From contig NZ_CP157197.1 of the NCBI RefSeq assembly GCF_039954865.1, positions 1,071,501 to 1,135,500 of the forward strand: a DNA stretch of 64,000 bases, in the 5' to 3' direction. Positions 32,080-42,258 of the stretch are shown one piece after another. The position numbers and the translations under genes are program-made. This DNA is from Rickettsia sp. Oklahoma-10. GTDB taxonomy: Bacteria; Pseudomonadota; Alphaproteobacteria; Rickettsiales; Rickettsiaceae. Numbering within the stretch: the first letter of the stretch is position 1; each line of letters starts with the position of its first letter. The notes under the pieces are model-generated. The model worked only from the letters and a program-made list of their open reading frames with translations. It was not told where the DNA came from and searched no databases.

Positions 32080-32460
32080 TGACTACAAATGTTATAAAGG
32101 TGTAATCTTTTTAGATCAAGTATTAGTAGAAGCCTATGCCATTTCCAATATAACGCACATTCAAACTGATATAGGACAAGAATTTTTTGCTTATATTGTA
32201 CAATATTATCTAAAAAGAATACAAACTTAAATTCTGTCCGATCAAACCATTATCACCCTATCTATGGTAAAGTAGAAAGGTCACAAAGGACTAATTTAGT
32301 TGAATTTTACACTACAAAAGCAATTATAAAATTGGGAGCATTATTATAATCATAATAGGGGCTGACTCTCTTGTTGGAAACGCTCCTTGGGGAAAATATA
32401 AAGATATAATCGTGTATCATTAGTTACGAATTAAACAAACAATCTAGTTGTATATCTATA
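32080..32460 (+). pseudogene. relic of an IS481-type transposase (integrase core)
   Basis: Plus-strand pieces carry the core of a DDE integrase: ITHIQTDIGQEFFAYIVQYY (the T-D-N-G-x-E-F block), then in another frame NSVRSNHYHPIYGKVERSQR, which is the R-P-x-x-P-x-x-N-G-K-x-E-R block with the final catalytic glutamate. TNLVEFYTTKAI follows in frame. The N-terminal part and ends of the element are gone. No terminal inverted repeats could be found by eye. Confidence 0.75.
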
Positions 32461-32557
32461 AATCACACCACTAATTCTTTTATAAAACGCTAAAACACGT
32501 CTATATTAATTCAATTAAATTTTATAGTTTTAATTTAGCATCACTTAATTTTACAGA

Positions 32558-33802
32558 TTATTCTTCTCCAATCCTAACCAATATATGTCTTTTTTTACCG
32601 GCAGAGAGTTTTATAACATTTTGATCAAGTAAGAAATTAGTATTAATTATCATATTCTCATCTTCTATTAACGTATCATTTATCTTAGCTCCTTTCCCTC
32701 TTATAAGTTTGCGTGCTTCTGATTTAGAGTTAGCAAGACATACTTTATAAAATAACTTATATGCACTAATACCTGATTGTAATATTTCTGGTTCTAAAAC
32801 AACCGTATGCAGGTTTTCATCGATTTCTCCTTGTTCAAATATCTTTACCGCAGTTTCTAGAGCTGATTTGGCCGCTTGATCCGAATGACAAAGCTTCGTT
32901 AACTCATAAGCAAGCTGTTTTTTAGCTGCATTAATATCTTCAGCTACTAAATTCTCAAATTTTGTAAATTCTTCATTGTTTAACTCACTATATAATTTGG
33001 CAAATCTAATTACATCAGCATCCTCACAATTACGCCAATATTGGTAATAATCATACGGACTCAATAAATCTTCATTAAGCCACACGGCACCTGTAGCAGT
33101 CTTGCCCATCTTAGCACCTGAGCTAGTCGTAAGTAGCGGCGTCGTCATACCGAATACTTCCTTGCTACTTATTTTACGAATTAAATCCACTCCCATTACA
33201 ATATTGCCCCATTGATCACTACCACCAAGCTGTAAACTACAATTATAATACTTATTTAAATAGTAAAAATCATACGCTTGCAGCAACATATAGTTAAATT
33301 CTAAGAAGCTTAAATGTTGCTCTCGCTCAAGTCTTAGTCTTACCGAATCCATAGTTAGCATGCGGTTTACCGAAAAATAGCTACCGAAATCACGTAGGAA
33401 ATCTAAGTAATTAAGCGAGTCTAGCCACTCTGAATTATCTAGCATGATAGCATCACTGCTCTCCTCACCAAATTTGATAAATTTGGACAGTGATTTCTTT
33501 ATACCCTCAGCATTTTTAGCTATATCTTCTTTACTTAAAATTTTACGTGCTGCATCTTTCCAAGTAGGATCACCGATTTTACTCGTACCTTCGCCGATAA
33601 TCACAATAGGTTTATGCCCATACTGCTGAAGCAATCTCAGGATCATTATCTGCATTAAACTACCGATGTGAAGTGACGTAGCAGTACAATCAAAACCTAT
33701 ATAAGCAGCTATTTGTGTTTCTTTCGTTATACTAGTTAACCGATCCAAATCGGTACATTGATGCAAATATCCTTTGTTTATAAATTCCTTAATAAAGGTC
33801 AT
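32558..33802 (-). CDS. tyrS: tyrosyl-tRNA synthetase
   Basis: A 414-residue class I aminoacyl-tRNA synthetase. The HIGH motif is HIGS (45-48) after [13 protein letters not shown], and the KMSKS loop is KMGKT in [19 protein letters not shown]. The tyrosine-binding GGSDQWGNI is present. A C-terminal S4 domain (about 345-414) ends in [10 protein letters not shown]. All parts of a bacterial TyrRS are complete. It stands alone between a transposase relic and 2.7 kb of decayed DNA. Confidence 0.97.
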   Translation of the reverse strand: MTFIKEFINKGYLHQCTDLDRLTSITKETQIAAYIGFDCTATSLHIGSLMQIMILRLLQQYGHKPIVIIGEGTSKIGDPTWKDAARKILSKEDIAKNAEGIKKSLSKFIKFGEESSDAIMLDNSEWLDSLNYLDFLRDFGSYFSVNRMLTMDSVRLRLEREQHLSFLEFNYMLLQAYDFYYLNKYYNCSLQLGGSDQWGNIVMGVDLIRKISSKEVFGMTTPLLTTSSGAKMGKTATGAVWLNEDLLSPYDYYQYWRNCEDADVIRFAKLYSELNNEEFTKFENLVAEDINAAKKQLAYELTKLCHSDQAAKSALETAVKIFEQGEIDENLHTVVLEPEILQSGISAYKLFYKVCLANSKSEARKLIRGKGAKINDTLIEDENMIINTNFLLDQNVIKLSAGKKRHILVRIGEE

Positions 33803-36416
33803 AGTAATATTTTTTATCCTTTTAAAAATTCTTTTTTTGCTTTTCGTTAGTCACTTTCACTATAGACATTTTTACTCACATATATTTTTGCAGACTTTTG
33901 AAATAAAGCTATGTCATTTTAATTATTAAACTTTTGCTGCTTTTAATAGTTATTTTCAATATATGGTTAAAAATCTAATTTTATCTTCTATATTCTACAT
34001 CCGGTTTATTATAAAGGATACAAAGACTTTGTCTATATTTGATATATTTTTCACTCTTATAAAATAAGACATTATTGATTTTAAGAATTATTTGATACTT
34101 CTCCTTGACATGTGATGACATATTACAGTGTATAATGCACCTAAGACAAAAACTATCAACAACGCATTATAATATTTATAGCTAGAATGTTAATTATTAT
34201 TTTTTTAACTAAATATTAAAGACTAAATTAATAATTAAATCAGAGTAACCGTTTCTAAAGAAACAGCCTCTAATGCTACAGATCATTTTTCTAATGCCAA
34301 TAAAACTTGGACACACTGTGGAATGGAATATAAAATGCTACTGCAACTACATACGATGCTCAAATAGCAATGCAAGGTTTTCTTGGGCTTTGTACTTACA
34401 AAGAATTTGCTGACAAAGTGATGATTGGTTATGCTTTTGGACTTACTATGCAAAAAATTGTAAGCAGAAAATATTAGCAGGTGTAATTTATAATCATCCT
34501 ACAGCTGTTATTGCAACTTTTGTTATAACAGTTAGTTGTGGTTTCTCTGCATAATGCTATAGAATGTGCTAAAAGTGCAGTTTCTACTGGGATAGAAGCA
34601 ACAAATTTCACTTACAAAAATACAACAGGTATATAGTAAAACAGAGTAACTCTTATTTATTATAATTTACCGAGTTATAGTGAAATTGGTAGATCTAGCA
34701 GGAACACAAAAATAATTTCATGGATCAATGCTATAGTATCAATATTCAAGTTTCTAACGTATAACTCAAAACATTTCAGTCTTTATTATTTGTGTTGGGA
34801 TACCATGATTAAACCATAGTATTATACAGAATTATTGATCCACACAACAATAATACCTAAAATATGCCCTCAAAAACTTATCTATAAAAAATCTTAACTG
34901 ACGCTTTTTAAGTAAAAATTAAACTGAATTTAAATTAAACTTGTTTTATGGAGTTATAGTTTAATAGACTTAATAAATGTAGTTAGGGGCGTTATTATAT
35001 TGAAAGACAACCAACCAACTAAATCACATATTACTGAGATACAAATTAAAGAAATTACTAGTGGTACAAGCAATATAAGGGATTATCGAAGGTTATGTTC
35101 TAGGGCAGTTAAAAAATCAAACAATAGCAGATAAAAAACCTAAATATTAATAAAACATTTGAGGCTAATCCTAATAAAACTTCTAAAATATAAATAAATG
35201 AAAAAGTTTCCTACTGAATTTCTAGAGACCTTTACTTCTAATGAAATAAAGAAATAATTTTATAAAAAATTGTTTTAAAGAAGAAGTTATAAATGAAACT
35301 GTACCTTTCGAATGAATTAATAGATGGTCAAATGAATATGGAAGAGAAAAAGAAACTGGTTATTAACAATATATAAAATATAGATACTCAACAAATTATA
35401 TGAAGATAGTTATAAATAGAAATAATGGACTCAAATAAAAAAAGCTTTTGGTAACCCACCAATTACTCTTAAAACCGAGTATTACAAACCTTATGAAGTA
35501 ATAGCTTTAGATAATACTAAACTCGAGAATCCTGCAAATATAAAAAATTTTCATGACACAATTAATAATAAGATTAATGAATTTAAGACAGAGCGTATGG
35601 AAAGTACGTACAGGCGAATGCAGCAATATTCAATTGTATTGAAATATCACATATCAAGCTTTATGCATGATGTTATCTATACAAGCTCACTTTGAAATTT
35701 AATACAAATACCTTACTAATTTTTATTACGTGGTTTTTAAATGCATCTTTTTTATGCCTAAAACCCTTTTTCAAAGAGTTACAGGAAAAATTAATATTAC
35801 CAGCTTGAGCTGTATCCGGTTCTTCATTTTTATCTGTTCTATATCCTTACTAATTGCACTACAACAGCAATATACCCTGCTCTTTGTGGATTAGCATCTT
35901 TATATACGGATATAACAAAATACCCTTAATTAACAAACTTTTATGTTTGAATAAAACTATCATTACAATTTCTGCTTTAACATAATTCCATCCGTTTCTT
36001 ATTCAGTCTATTTCAAGCCACTCCGCATACTTATTTGTAAAGTAGGTAATCGCTTTCAGGATGAGGAAGAGAGACTAGTTTGGAAGACCTAAGAAGGTTT
36101 GCGCAGCATACGTAAAACAAATAAAATTAGTTAAATACTTTAACTTAGAAGTGTTATCTTTTTCTGTTGCTGTTGATTCTAATAAATCCTCTCCTGACTT
36201 ACAATGTATTACAATTACCTTTCTGCCATTTTTGGCCTTAACATTTAAAGAGTTACTTATCTCTAAATTTTTTAGGTTTCAGCCTATATTGTCTGCTTGT
36301 GCAGTCATATATTAATACAAAAATAAGTAAATTATACTTATTTTATTCATTTTTTACGTTAATTTATGAACCTCTAATATATATTATTTAGGAAATATAA
36401 GAACCCTTTATGTTTC
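33803..36416. other. 2.6 kb decayed stretch, fragments of at least two lost ORFs
   Basis: No intact gene. At about 34330-34640 on the plus strand, AQIAMQGFLGLCTYKEFADK, IGYAFGLTMQKI and CAKSAVSTGIEATNFTYKNT are successive pieces of a hydrophobic protein. At 34980-35600, lysine-rich pieces such as PTEFLETFTSNEIKK and FGNPPITLKTEYYKPYEVIA belong to a second lost protein. I recognise neither. The rest up to tRNA-Arg is AT-rich with no visible structure. Confidence 0.5.
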
Positions 36417-36445
36417 TTGACAAATTATATGCTTTTATATATGCT
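36417..36445 (+). promoter_or_regulatory. sigma-70 type promoter of tRNA-Arg
   Basis: TTGACA (36417-36422), a 17-base spacer and TATGCT (36440-36445) form a near-consensus promoter 65 bases before the tRNA gene. A start near 36452 would give a leader of about 58 bases to be removed by tRNA processing. Confidence 0.55.
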
Positions 36446-36509
36446 TCTTCACATATTAGCAATAAGAAATAAGACTTAGAATTAAGCACTAAATTTACTT
36501 AAAGCTTTA

Positions 36510-36586
36510 GCACCCGTAGCTCAATTGGATAGAGTATATGACTACGGATCATAAGGTTAGGGGTTCGACTCCTCTCGGGTGCACCA
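36510..36586 (+). tRNA. tRNA-Arg (anticodon ACG)
   Basis: A complete 77-base cloverleaf. Acceptor stem GCACCCG/CGGGTGC, D arm GCTC...GAGT, anticodon stem TATGA/TCATA with loop CTACGGA (anticodon ACG, read as inosine-34 for CGN codons), T arm AGGGG TTCGACT CCTCT, encoded CCA end. It closely follows the E. coli tRNA-Arg(ACG). Confidence 0.97.
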
Positions 36587-36878
36587 GTTATTTTAAAATT
36601 TTTAAGACATAGAACTTATCCTAAACGTTGCATTAATAATAACTTTACTGAAACGAGCCTAAGCTATTCTATCAATATTCATAAAAATTTTCTTTAACCA
36701 AGTCTCTAATACCAATGACACAATTTGCAAATAAATTATATTTTTATTATATTAAAAAATGATTGCAACGAATGATTAGAAATTATTGACTTGTTTTAAT
36801 TACCTCTATAGATTATTTCTCTTAGGTGCTAATTAAGCTCTATCATTCATATATAAGTTAATTTTAAAGAGTTAAAAT

Positions 36879-37118
36879 ATGGAAAATAAAGAAGAACAAA
36901 TTTTAACCTCTGAATCTTATATTGATGAAGAGGAAGAAAAGCATTTAAACGCTGCAGAGTCAAGGCAAAGCCTTAAGTTAATATTAGTAACATGTATTAT
37001 TATACTTACTAGTTTTTTAACGTTTTGTTATTTCTTTTTTAACTATATGGAAGAGAAAGCAGCAGAGTATAAATTACAGAAGGAGCAAAAAGCTAAAGCA
37101 ACTAATAAAATAGAATGA
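36879..37118 (+). CDS. small single-pass membrane protein, unknown function
   Basis: A 79-residue protein with an acidic N-terminus (DEEEEKHLNAAESRQSL), one strong membrane helix at about 32-56 (LILVTCIIILTSFLTFCYFF) and a short basic, lysine-rich tail. No signal peptidase site or lipobox is seen, so it is probably an inner-membrane anchor with one soluble end. It sits 85 bases before the SpoT-like gene on the same strand and may share its transcript. I do not recognise a family. Confidence 0.7.
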   Translation: MENKEEQILTSESYIDEEEEKHLNAAESRQSLKLILVTCIIILTSFLTFCYFFFNYMEEKAAEYKLQKEQKAKATNKIE

Positions 37119-37203
37119 CAGGGTTAAAAATACTAAAGGCTTAAAAAGCTATTTAATTACAATTTTTAAATTTCTAATGTAATTAGAATTATTAACAAAT
37201 ATA

Positions 37204-37944
37204 ATGGAAGATATAATCTCTTGGAAAGAAAAGTTTGAAGTTTGTGTTTACGCTAAAAAGCTACTCGATAAACTCGAATCTTTAAACGCTAAAGTAAAAA
37301 ACCCTGTTGATATAGAGGAAATTACAAAAGGTATTTATTACACCCGTAAATATCACGGTTCTCAAATGCGTCAATCAGGCGAACCTTATTACTCTCATCC
37401 AATTGAAGTTGCAATTATGTTTGCAGAGTTTGTAGCAGATGAAGCCCCTAAGCTTTTTACTTCTAACATGATAAATGCTGCTCTACTGCACGATACTATT
37501 GAGGATACAGAACTTACTGAAGATATGATCACCGAAATTTTTAAAATAGAAGTAGCAAGACATGTAGAGGGTTTAACTAGGATTAAATCCTATGGGGAAA
37601 TTAGTGCTGAAGAAAGCCTGAATTTACTAGTTAAACAAAAAAGATACGATACCGCTCTTATAAAATTCTTTGATAGAATTCATAATGTACAAACTTTAGG
37701 AGTCAAATCACCTGAGAAAATTAGAAAGATTATTGAAGAAACTTTAAAAGGATTTCTAATTTTAAGTATGTATCTAGGAATATCGCAAATAAAGAATAAA
37801 TTAATAGAACTATGTTTAAATATAGCTTACCCTGATATGCCTAAGCAAATTGTTTTTTCTAAAAATAGTTCTCACGATTCTTTTCTAACTGCTCAAAATG
37901 CTGTATCCCGAATCCATAGCTTATACTTAAAGGAATTGAGATAA
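37204..37944 (+). CDS. stand-alone SpoT-like HD-domain (p)ppGpp hydrolase
   Basis: A 246-residue protein containing only the HD hydrolase part of a RelA/SpoT enzyme. The metal and substrate residues are visible: KYHGSQMRQSGEPYYSHPIE (49-68), LLHDTIEDT (94-102, HD and ED pairs), and KFFDRIHNVQTL (154-165). The synthetase, TGS and ACT domains of full SpoT (about 700 residues) are absent. It is therefore predicted to break down (p)ppGpp or a related nucleotide. Typhus-group genomes carry several split spoT-like genes, and this is one of that kind. Its 3' end overlaps the convergent transporter gene by 86 bases. Confidence 0.85.
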   Translation: MEDIISWKEKFEVCVYAKKLLDKLESLNAKVKNPVDIEEITKGIYYTRKYHGSQMRQSGEPYYSHPIEVAIMFAEFVADEAPKLFTSNMINAALLHDTIEDTELTEDMITEIFKIEVARHVEGLTRIKSYGEISAEESLNLLVKQKRYDTALIKFFDRIHNVQTLGVKSPEKIRKIIEETLKGFLILSMYLGISQIKNKLIELCLNIAYPDMPKQIVFSKNSSHDSFLTAQNAVSRIHSLYLKELR

Positions 37945-39172
37945 CTAATATTCCCCAGTGTCCAAAATAGCTTACTAAATATACTATACCAAACGAAGTA
38001 ATTAAATATATTAAAGCACGAGATAAAGCGTATAAAAAACTTGAATAAGTAAATCTTTTAAAAACAGGAAAATGTTTAAAAAAAATTGGTACTGCTGGTG
38101 CATCCCCTAAGCCGGTAATTACCATAATTGATTGGATAATAAGTAATTCTGTTGGAGTATTAAGGTTATTTAATAAATAAGGAAAAATTAAGATAAATAG
38201 TGAAAATATAGATAAAAATCCTTTAAGAATTTTTAAAGGATTTATTATACCACTTAAATAAGCTCTAAAAATTAAGCTGCCAAAAAACTGTATTATCGAT
38301 ACAACAAAATTGTGAGTTATAATTTCTTCAGGAGTATAATTAAAAGAGCTTTTTAAAATATTACTACAATATATGTAGGTAATATAAAATGTAACAGGCC
38401 AAGTACATTGAATTAAAAAATAATATAAAGAAGTTTTCCAATGAACTTTTTCTTTCCAAATTGGATCATTGTCTAGTATTTTTATATTTACACTAGCTTT
38501 ATTAAAAATATTCTTAACTTGTTGTTTCGCGTCTATAAAATCACGAGTTTCACGTAAACGAGTCCTAGCACTACTTCCTGTTATAGCAATAAATGTTCCT
38601 ATAAAAAAAGCTATTCGCCAACTAAAACCATAATGAGAAATTATAGTTGCTAAACCTAGAGCAGCAACACTTCCAAGAACAGCAAAAGAAGGAATTAATG
38701 ATACAATGGGGTATTGTTTAGGAGGGTTTATTGTTTCTGTAAGATAAAGTTCTGCCCCAATTATCTCACCTAGAGATAACATACCTTGAACAATACGGCA
38801 TATAGTCACTATCCAAGTAGCCGTCATACCTATTTGTGCATAAGTAGGTAATCCTGCCATAACAGCACAAGAACAAGCCATAAAAATAGTAGTTATAACC
38901 ACAGTAGATTTACGTCCATACTTATCGCCTATCCAACCAAAAAGTAGAGCCCCAAAGGGTCTAAAAACAAATGTTGAACAAAAAGCAGCAGCTGAATACA
39001 TAGCGGTAGTCTTAGTATCAGCTTTTGGAAACAATAACTCGTTCAGAAGTACTGCCATATGTACATAAATCATTAAATCAAAATACTCAAGAAAAGTACC
39101 TATAGACAGTAAACCTATTGCTTCTTTTTGTTCTCTATTTAAACTTGTTTGTGCTTTTTCATAACCTAGCAT
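37859..39172 (-). CDS. MFS transporter, ProP-like (proline/betaine type)
   Basis: A 437-residue major facilitator superfamily protein with 12 predicted membrane helices. The loop 2-3 motif LLFGWIGDKYGRKSTVV (about 78-94) and the arrangement SIGTFLEYFDLMIYVHMAVL at the N-terminus match the metabolite:H+ symporter (ProP/KgtP) family. Rickettsia keep several such paralogues for taking host metabolites; the substrate cannot be read from sequence. The C-terminal 28 codons overlap, antisense, the end of the SpoT-like gene. Confidence 0.9.
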   Translation of the reverse strand: MLGYEKAQTSLNREQKEAIGLLSIGTFLEYFDLMIYVHMAVLLNELLFPKADTKTTAMYSAAAFCSTFVFRPFGALLFGWIGDKYGRKSTVVITTIFMACSCAVMAGLPTYAQIGMTATWIVTICRIVQGMLSLGEIIGAELYLTETINPPKQYPIVSLIPSFAVLGSVAALGLATIISHYGFSWRIAFFIGTFIAITGSSARTRLRETRDFIDAKQQVKNIFNKASVNIKILDNDPIWKEKVHWKTSLYYFLIQCTWPVTFYITYIYCSNILKSSFNYTPEEIITHNFVVSIIQFFGSLIFRAYLSGIINPLKILKGFLSIFSLFILIFPYLLNNLNTPTELLIIQSIMVITGLGDAPAVPIFFKHFPVFKRFTYSSFLYALSRALIYLITSFGIVYLVSYFGHWGILVISIPLSISYGFGIQHFEQLEKNRENYF

Positions 39173-39276
39173 AAATTCTTTATAAGAAATTAAATTGCAG
39201 AAACTTATACTGTCTTATAAATAAAAGTCAATAGGAAATTTCACCTTACACGATAAATAAGACAATGAGGTGCAAC

Positions 39277-40050
39277 TTAACACACTCCATATACTAGCGT
39301 TGATAGTACGTGAATATGACATAATCTTACTGATAGTGGAAAACTAAAGCCTATTAGGAACCAAGTTAAATAAAACTGATATCCTAAATATTGATTAAAT
39401 ATATAATTAATATATTCAGTCAAAGCTATTAAGATGACAATTATAACTAAGTTGAAGAAATAATGTAATTTTGATTGAGAGCTCCAAATATTTATAAAAT
39501 AACCACCAAGAAATAGTAAAACCGAATAATCCCCAAAATACCGTCCATACCCATGCAAAACAATACACGTCAATAATTTGAAGATAAGCTACCATAGGCA
39601 CGGTTGACATCCATATCAACGCTCCAAGCATAAAAGGATATTTGTGAATAATCTCCTCTCTAATTAAACTATATACAAAAGCAATAACCATTATTCCAAT
39701 TGTTACAGACGCAATAATATCAACTGGATAATGATAACCCTTATAAATCAGCAAAAATCCAATACCAGTTAAAATCACTACTATTATTATTCTTAACAAG
39801 GCATGTCTAATATTCGCAAAAAACCAACAGTAAAATACTACACCACTACTCATATGACCGCCAGGGAAAGTAAAACCTTTAACATTTAGAGTAGGATAAA
39901 GGTATTTCAAATGTATATTTGAGCAATATATTTAAAATTATAGTGAAAAGTAATACACAAATAGCTTGTGCAAATAATTGCCTACTAAATATAGTAAATC
40001 CGAGTATTATGGCTATATTCCTGACCAAATGATAAAAAAATTTTTGTTAA
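39277..40050 (-). pseudogene. frameshifted PAP2-family phosphatase
   Basis: Three pieces in different frames make up one membrane phosphatase. Upstream (about 40040-39910) is RNIAIILGFTIFSRQLFAQA and on to LLKYTFEIPL. The main open piece (39910-39416) starts YPTLNVKGFTFPGGHMSSGV, with the PAP2 motif 2 (P-G-G-H replacing P-S-G-H) and motif 3 YKGYHYPVDIIAS. After a second shift near 39490-39560 the tail FFNLVIIVILIALTEYINYI runs to about 39277. With two frameshifts it is probably inactive, though decay looks recent. Confidence 0.75.
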
Positions 40051-40079
40051 ATAATGAAAAAATACCTTTATATTTAACT

Positions 40080-40533
40080 AATGAAAATTCTGTTAACTGG
40101 TAAGAATTCGTTAAATATTGATTTTTGCGATTCTAGAATTAAAGAGTGGTGTACAAAATTGCAAAGAGGACCAGGGTTTTTCTTAACGGAAAAAGAATGA
40201 ATAATTACATATCTATTTCACCTGATATTAAAGGAGAATGGAGGTTTGGGTGGTATAATATAAGTTTTACTCCAGACAGCAATTTCGCAGCTCATCAAAC
40301 TTATAAGGTCACTAATTGAAGATAATGTATTTCCTGATTTTATCGGTTTAAACATTAACAACATAAGTTTCACAACTTTACCTCTGCTTCCTATTATTAA
40401 AGAAATGAATTATCTGCAGGATAATATCGATATTTCCAAAAAATTTTTTCACACTAAAATAGCATTTAACTATCCTATCGATCCTAAGATATTAAGTCGT
40501 GGTATGAAATCTTATCGCTTTCCCATTGCATAA
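40080..40533 (+). pseudogene. fragment resembling an alpha-2-macroglobulin family protein
   Basis: Plus-strand pieces: NYISISPDIKGEWRFGWYNI then SFTPDSNFAAHQTYKVTN, a frame change, and FPDFIGLNINNISFTTLPLL continuing to KFFHTKIAFNYPIDPKILSR. The order 'sP-x-x-x-G-x-W-x-W ... F-x-P...L/f-A...t-Y-x-V', 'F-x-T-x-P' and 'F-N-Y-P-v-D' is that of the bacterial alpha-2-macroglobulin N-terminal MG domains. Only about 150 codons remain of a protein that would be near 1,900 residues. Its 3' end overlaps the end of the ubiH-type gene. Confidence 0.5.
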
Positions 40534-41636
40534 TTTATAATGAAACTCTTAATAGGTTTAAAGTTATTTATCACCTTAAACCCTATTTGTCTTATACATC
40601 TTAAATTTTTTGAATAATGTGAAAAAATATTATTCAACTCATCAGTCAACTTATACATAATAAAATTATCGTCTTGCCTTAGCTTTTGATATTCTTGTAA
40701 CGTACCATTATTACTAATTACCATGCTTAAAGTCTCTATATCCTTTATACCTTGATTAAGACCTTGCCCAGCGAGTGGATGCACAATGTGTGCAGTGTCG
40801 GCAATAAGCACCATCTTATTATGAAAATATCTATTTGCCATACAAGCTTTCAATGGGAAGCTACTTATCGTACTATTAATAGTAATTTTACCTAGGGAAT
40901 TACCTACATTCCTTTGAGTTAAAAATCTCACTTCTTCTACAGGCAAATTCATAATTAAAGCAGCTTGATCAGAAGAAGTGGACCATATTACGGAAGAAGC
41001 ATATTGATCTTTTAAAGGCAACAAAGCAAAAGGACCAAGCGGTAGGAAATGCTCCATAGCACTATTTTCATGCGGCTTTTCATGCTTAATATTAAATGTA
41101 AGCGCGGTTTGATAAGATTTTTCAATGTTATTAGCAAAATAATGAAACCTCACTTTTGAATTTGCTCCATCACATATAATTAATAAATCACATTTAATTT
41201 GTTCATTATCAAATTTTATAATCGAATAGTTATGGTAACTTATAACTTCTTGATATTTATAATTATCAATTAATGTTACTAGAGGATTATTAGTTATTTT
41301 TGACAATAATATTTTTTTTAAATCACTATTTTTTACTACATACCCCAGCAAGTTATTATAGTCATTTCGTAAATCTAATATCTCTGATGCTTTATTATCT
41401 ACTACATATACATCTTGCATTCCTGCGGTAAACTCTTCAAGCTCTTTCCATATATCAATAGAGGATAAGAAATTTTTAGAATGCGGCGTTAAAGCAGTTG
41501 TTCTTATATCTTTAAAAAATTCCGGATTTTTTACTGACTTACTCTCGAATATAGTAGTTTCAATTCCTTTTTTTGCAAAAGAAAGAGCTGTGAGCATACC
41601 ACTCAGACCACATCCTAAAATTACTATATTAGTCAT
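40512..41636 (-). CDS. ubiH: FAD-dependent ubiquinone biosynthesis hydroxylase (UbiH/UbiF type)
   Basis: A 374-residue flavoprotein monooxygenase. The dinucleotide fold NIVILGCGLSGMLTALSFAKKG is at the N-terminus, the DG motif LIICDGANSKVR in the middle, and the FAD-binding IADTAHIVHPLAGQGLNQGI near residue 280. This build is that of the UbiH/UbiF/Coq6 ring hydroxylases of ubiquinone synthesis. Which ring position is hydroxylated cannot be decided here, as Rickettsiales use broad-specificity variants. Its start lies directly against a palindromic repeat. Confidence 0.88.
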   Translation of the reverse strand: MTNIVILGCGLSGMLTALSFAKKGIETTIFESKSVKNPEFFKDIRTTALTPHSKNFLSSIDIWKELEEFTAGMQDVYVVDNKASEILDLRNDYNNLLGYVVKNSDLKKILLSKITNNPLVTLIDNYKYQEVISYHNYSIIKFDNEQIKCDLLIICDGANSKVRFHYFANNIEKSYQTALTFNIKHEKPHENSAMEHFLPLGPFALLPLKDQYASSVIWSTSSDQAALIMNLPVEEVRFLTQRNVGNSLGKITINSTISSFPLKACMANRYFHNKMVLIADTAHIVHPLAGQGLNQGIKDIETLSMVISNNGTLQEYQKLRQDDNFIMYKLTDELNNIFSHYSKNLRCIRQIGFKVINNFKPIKSFIINYAMGKR

Positions 41637-41772
41637 CTTTCCAATCTCTACTTCTAGAGGTAAATTGTGTGTGTCGATCCAACACTTGCATCCTCACATA
41701 CACTTATATACTCTACAGCACTACATTTCGTGTTCCTTACAAATTCTTCTCTACAAGCGAATTTGGAAAGAT
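41635..41772. repeat. palindromic element bounded by TCTTTCCAA/TTGGAAAGA
   Basis: Begins ATCTTTCCAA (41635-41644) and ends TTGGAAAGAT (41763-41772), perfect 10-base inverted ends around a GC-richer 118-base core. The size and termini are those of a Rickettsia palindromic element. It fills the gap between the ubiH-type gene and the MrpF-like gene, touching the ubiH start codon. Confidence 0.75.
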
Positions 41773-41777
41773 ACATA

Positions 41778-42044
41778 TTAATCTTTTGTGTTTTCATTCG
41801 ACTCATGTATAAAATATTTTAAATATCCGTTTGTTGCTATAAAGCTTAGGAGAAAATAAATAATTGCTATATCCAAATATGAACTATTTCCTGAGTATAA
41901 GCCTAAACAACAAATAAATAAACTTACAATAGTCGTAAAACTGTTTAACAATAATAGCTTGGTAAAAATATCTGTTTTCTTAATAAATAGGTAGGTTATT
42001 AAGCAAATAAATAACGAAATAATCATTAAAAAGATATTAAGCAT
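41778..42044 (-). CDS. MrpF/MnhF-like cation/proton antiporter subunit F
   Basis: An 88-residue protein with three membrane helices (about 2-22, 31-52, 57-78). LLLLNSFTTIVSLFICCLGL and YLDIAIIYFLLSFIATNGYL follow the conserved pattern of Mrp antiporter subunit F (D-x-x-N-x-x-x-x; Y-l-D-i-A-l-v-y-a-l-l-s-F-i-g-T). In Mrp systems subunit F works in a complex of six or seven different membrane proteins. No other mrp gene is in this window. Family membership rests on size, topology and this pattern. Confidence 0.7.
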   Translation of the reverse strand: MLNIFLMIISLFICLITYLFIKKTDIFTKLLLLNSFTTIVSLFICCLGLYSGNSSYLDIAIIYFLLSFIATNGYLKYFIHESNENTKD

Positions 42045-42258
42045 AATTTAAAATAAGTATATATAAATAATCACCTATAATACTACAAACTGCAAATAAA
42101 ATTAATTTAAATTCCTTAAATAATTTTAATATTATGTAATCTTAACCAATCTTTACATTATGAAATAGCTATTGTGATAAAAATGTTATAAAAATATGTT
42201 GCTTTCTTTTACATTCGGCATTAACGTATTAACATTAATATTTTTAAGGTAAATTGTA

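Noticed and set aside
39277-39573. 98-codon minus-strand frame next to the PAP2 piece
   Set aside because: Its second half is the C-terminal end of the broken PAP2 gene and its first part is out of frame, so it was merged in the pseudogene.
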